Assembly: GCA_016213455.1 (NCBI GenBank)
Contig: JACRAG010000174.1
Span: 1 to 5,998 of the forward strand
From: Anaerolineae bacterium
GTDB lineage: Bacteria > Chloroflexota > Anaerolineae > Anaerolineales > Anaerolineaceae
DNA: 5,998 nucleotides
Direction of reading: 5' to 3'
The notes under the pieces were generated by a model. The model saw only the letters and a program-made list of their open reading frames with translations, did no database searches and was not told the DNA's origin. Shown here piece after piece: positions 5,133 through 5,998 of the stretch. The position numbers and the translations under genes are program-made. Within the stretch, counting starts at the first letter, position 1. The number at the start of each line of letters is the position of its first letter.

Positions 5133-5735
5133 ATGCGGATTGACCAGCAACTTGCCTGCCAGACCTTTCCCTGCACGGATGTGAATACCGGCGGGTATGC
5201 CATTCCAACCCTGGAAGTTGACCCCGCCGCGGTGCGGATCGTGCTCATTTCTGAGTGTGCGCCGGCGGACCCGGCTGACGGCTATTATGCCGGACCGGAG
5301 GCGCTGTTCGTCCAGACCACCCTGCAGGCCTTTCGGGACGCCGGCGCGGCGGTCGAGTCCATCGAGGATCTCCTGTCGATGGGCGTGTACCTGACCAGCG
5401 CGATCAAGTGCGCCAAGACCGGTTATGGGATTGCCACCCCCACCGTGCAGCACTGCTCGCATCTGTTGGAGCGCGAGCTGGCGCTCTTCCCCAACGTGCG
5501 CGCCTACCTGCTGATGGGTGACGCGGCGATCAAGGCGGTGAATGCGGTGGCGAAGCGCTGCGGCGAGGGGCGCGTGATCCCGGCAGGGTCCACCTACAAG
5601 ATCCGGGATGCCGTGTACACCTGGCGCGGAGCGCGCGCCTTCCCCTCCTATTTGCAGGCAGGGCCGAGCTTTTTCATTGAAAAATCCAAACGCGCGATGA
5701 TTGCCCAGGATATCGCGGCGGCTTTGCGGGTGTAA
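5133..5735 (+). CDS. Uracil-DNA glycosylase superfamily protein (family-4-like, probable Fe-S)
   Basis: A 200-residue protein. The order of motifs follows the Fe-S (family 4/5) uracil-DNA glycosylases. VLISECAPADP (37-47) sits where these have GEAPG. LTSAIKCAKTGYGIATPTVQ (87-106), followed by HCSHLLERELALF, corresponds to the family block TNxVKCxPPxNRxPxxxExxxCxxyLxxEL. YLLMGDAAIKAVNAV (125-139) matches the LG..A...L helix, and AFPSYLQ (169-175) sits at the HPSxLL DNA-intercalation motif. Cys9, Cys14, Cys93 and Cys108 are well placed to bind a 4Fe-4S cluster. Family 4 normally has CxxC at the N-terminus, here spaced CxxxxC, and the His of HPS is replaced by Phe. The expected role is removal of uracil or a related damaged base from DNA in the cytoplasm. 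The divergent motifs leave substrate and activity open. The ATG at 5133 has an excellent ribosome binding site. Confidence 0.75.
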   Translation: MRIDQQLACQTFPCTDVNTGGYAIPTLEVDPAAVRIVLISECAPADPADGYYAGPEALFVQTTLQAFRDAGAAVESIEDLLSMGVYLTSAIKCAKTGYGIATPTVQHCSHLLERELALFPNVRAYLLMGDAAIKAVNAVAKRCGEGRVIPAGSTYKIRDAVYTWRGARAFPSYLQAGPSFFIEKSKRAMIAQDIAAALRV

Positions 5736-5750
5736 CCTGCCGCTTGCCTG

Positions 5751-5756
5751 TATAAT
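5751..5756 (+). promoter_or_regulatory. -10 box of the Nudix-fold gene; leaderless start likely
   Basis: A perfect TATAAT lies 15 bases after the UDG stop codon. Only six bases (GGGGGT) separate it from the GTG at 5763, the usual distance from a -10 box to the first transcribed base. The -35 region is poor. The mRNA would then begin at the start codon itself. Confidence 0.5.
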
Positions 5757-5762
5757 GGGGGT

Positions 5763-5998
5763 GTGAGCTCATTGAATCCTGCCGATCACCTGTTGAACGA
5801 TATTGAAGTGCGCGTGATTGCGTTCAGCCTGCGCGGAGAGAACCTGCATGTGCTGCTGCAGCCCGTGGAAGGCGGCGTGAACGTGTGGGAAATTCCAGGC
5901 AGCCCGGTGAGCGCCGGTCAATCCCTGGAGGAGGCTGCCAGTGGACGCCTGAACTGTCTGACCGGCTTGCGCGAGACCTACCTGGAGCAGCTCTACAC
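5763..5998 (+). CDS. Nudix-fold protein with degenerate Nudix box, N-terminal part (runs off right edge)
   Basis: 78 codons are visible from GTG at 5763 to the edge. The pattern is that of NrtR/ADP-ribose-pyrophosphatase-like Nudix domains: EVRVIAFSLRGENLHVLLQP (residues 15-34), VWEIPGSPVSAGQSLEEAAS (41-60), then TGLRETYLEQLYT (67-79). The last matches the common TGL...YLEQLYTF. The Nudix box (Gx5Ex7REUxEExGU) is almost wholly lost: Gly is Ser47, Glu is Gln53, Arg-Glu is Gly61-Arg62, and the metal-binding Glu-Glu pair is Cys65-Leu66; only Gly68 remains. Hydrolase activity is therefore unlikely. NrtR regulators often carry inactive Nudix domains as sensors before a winged-helix DNA-binding domain, but that C-terminus lies outside the window. 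GTG 5763 is the first sensible start; an in-frame CTG upstream abuts the -10 box. The gene starts 28 bases after UDG. Confidence 0.75.
   Translation, partial: MSSLNPADHLLNDIEVRVIAFSLRGENLHVLLQPVEGGVNVWEIPGSPVSAGQSLEEAASGRLNCLTGLRETYLEQLY

Overview
The window looks like chromosomal DNA of a Chloroflexota bacterium, most likely an Anaerolineae relative. This is an inference from protein style: a lipoprotein and a membrane-anchored beta-propeller, each with a Thr/Pro-rich stalk typical of that phylum, alongside DedA, CPBP-protease and SRPBCC genes. No rRNA, tRNA, phage, IS or CRISPR element was seen. Gene density is modest, with several intergenic gaps of about 280-360 bases.

Layout. Minus strand, left part: the N-terminal 109 codons of a CPBP-type membrane protease running off the left edge (1-327); a gap with a long imperfect hairpin (584-675); an SRPBCC small-molecule-binding protein (677-1105); a short, internally deleted remnant of dedA (1228-1356); a membrane-anchored TolB/WD40-like propeller protein in distinctly AT-rich DNA (1385-2839); and an intact DedA membrane protein (3123-3767). 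Plus strand, right part: an esterase-family lipoprotein (3857-4771) divergent from dedA; a repeat-rich gap (4772-5132); a family-4-like, Fe-S-type uracil-DNA glycosylase (5133-5735); and the N-terminus of a Nudix-fold protein whose Nudix box is degenerate (5763 to the right edge).

The genes do not form an obvious pathway or operon. Most have their own promoter-like sequence. Three genes (dedA, the esterase and the Nudix gene) have a -10-like hexamer only 6-12 bases before the start codon and no proper Shine-Dalgarno sequence, which suggests leaderless or near-leaderless mRNAs. The other complete genes have GGAG-type ribosome binding sites.

The most notable structure is the second, decayed copy of dedA. 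It is about 95% identical to the intact gene over 123 bases but has lost exactly 417 internal bases (139 codons, in frame) and its N-terminus. The AT-rich propeller gene sits between the two dedA copies, so duplication of dedA and arrival of that gene may be linked. I found no convincing new multi-gene system.
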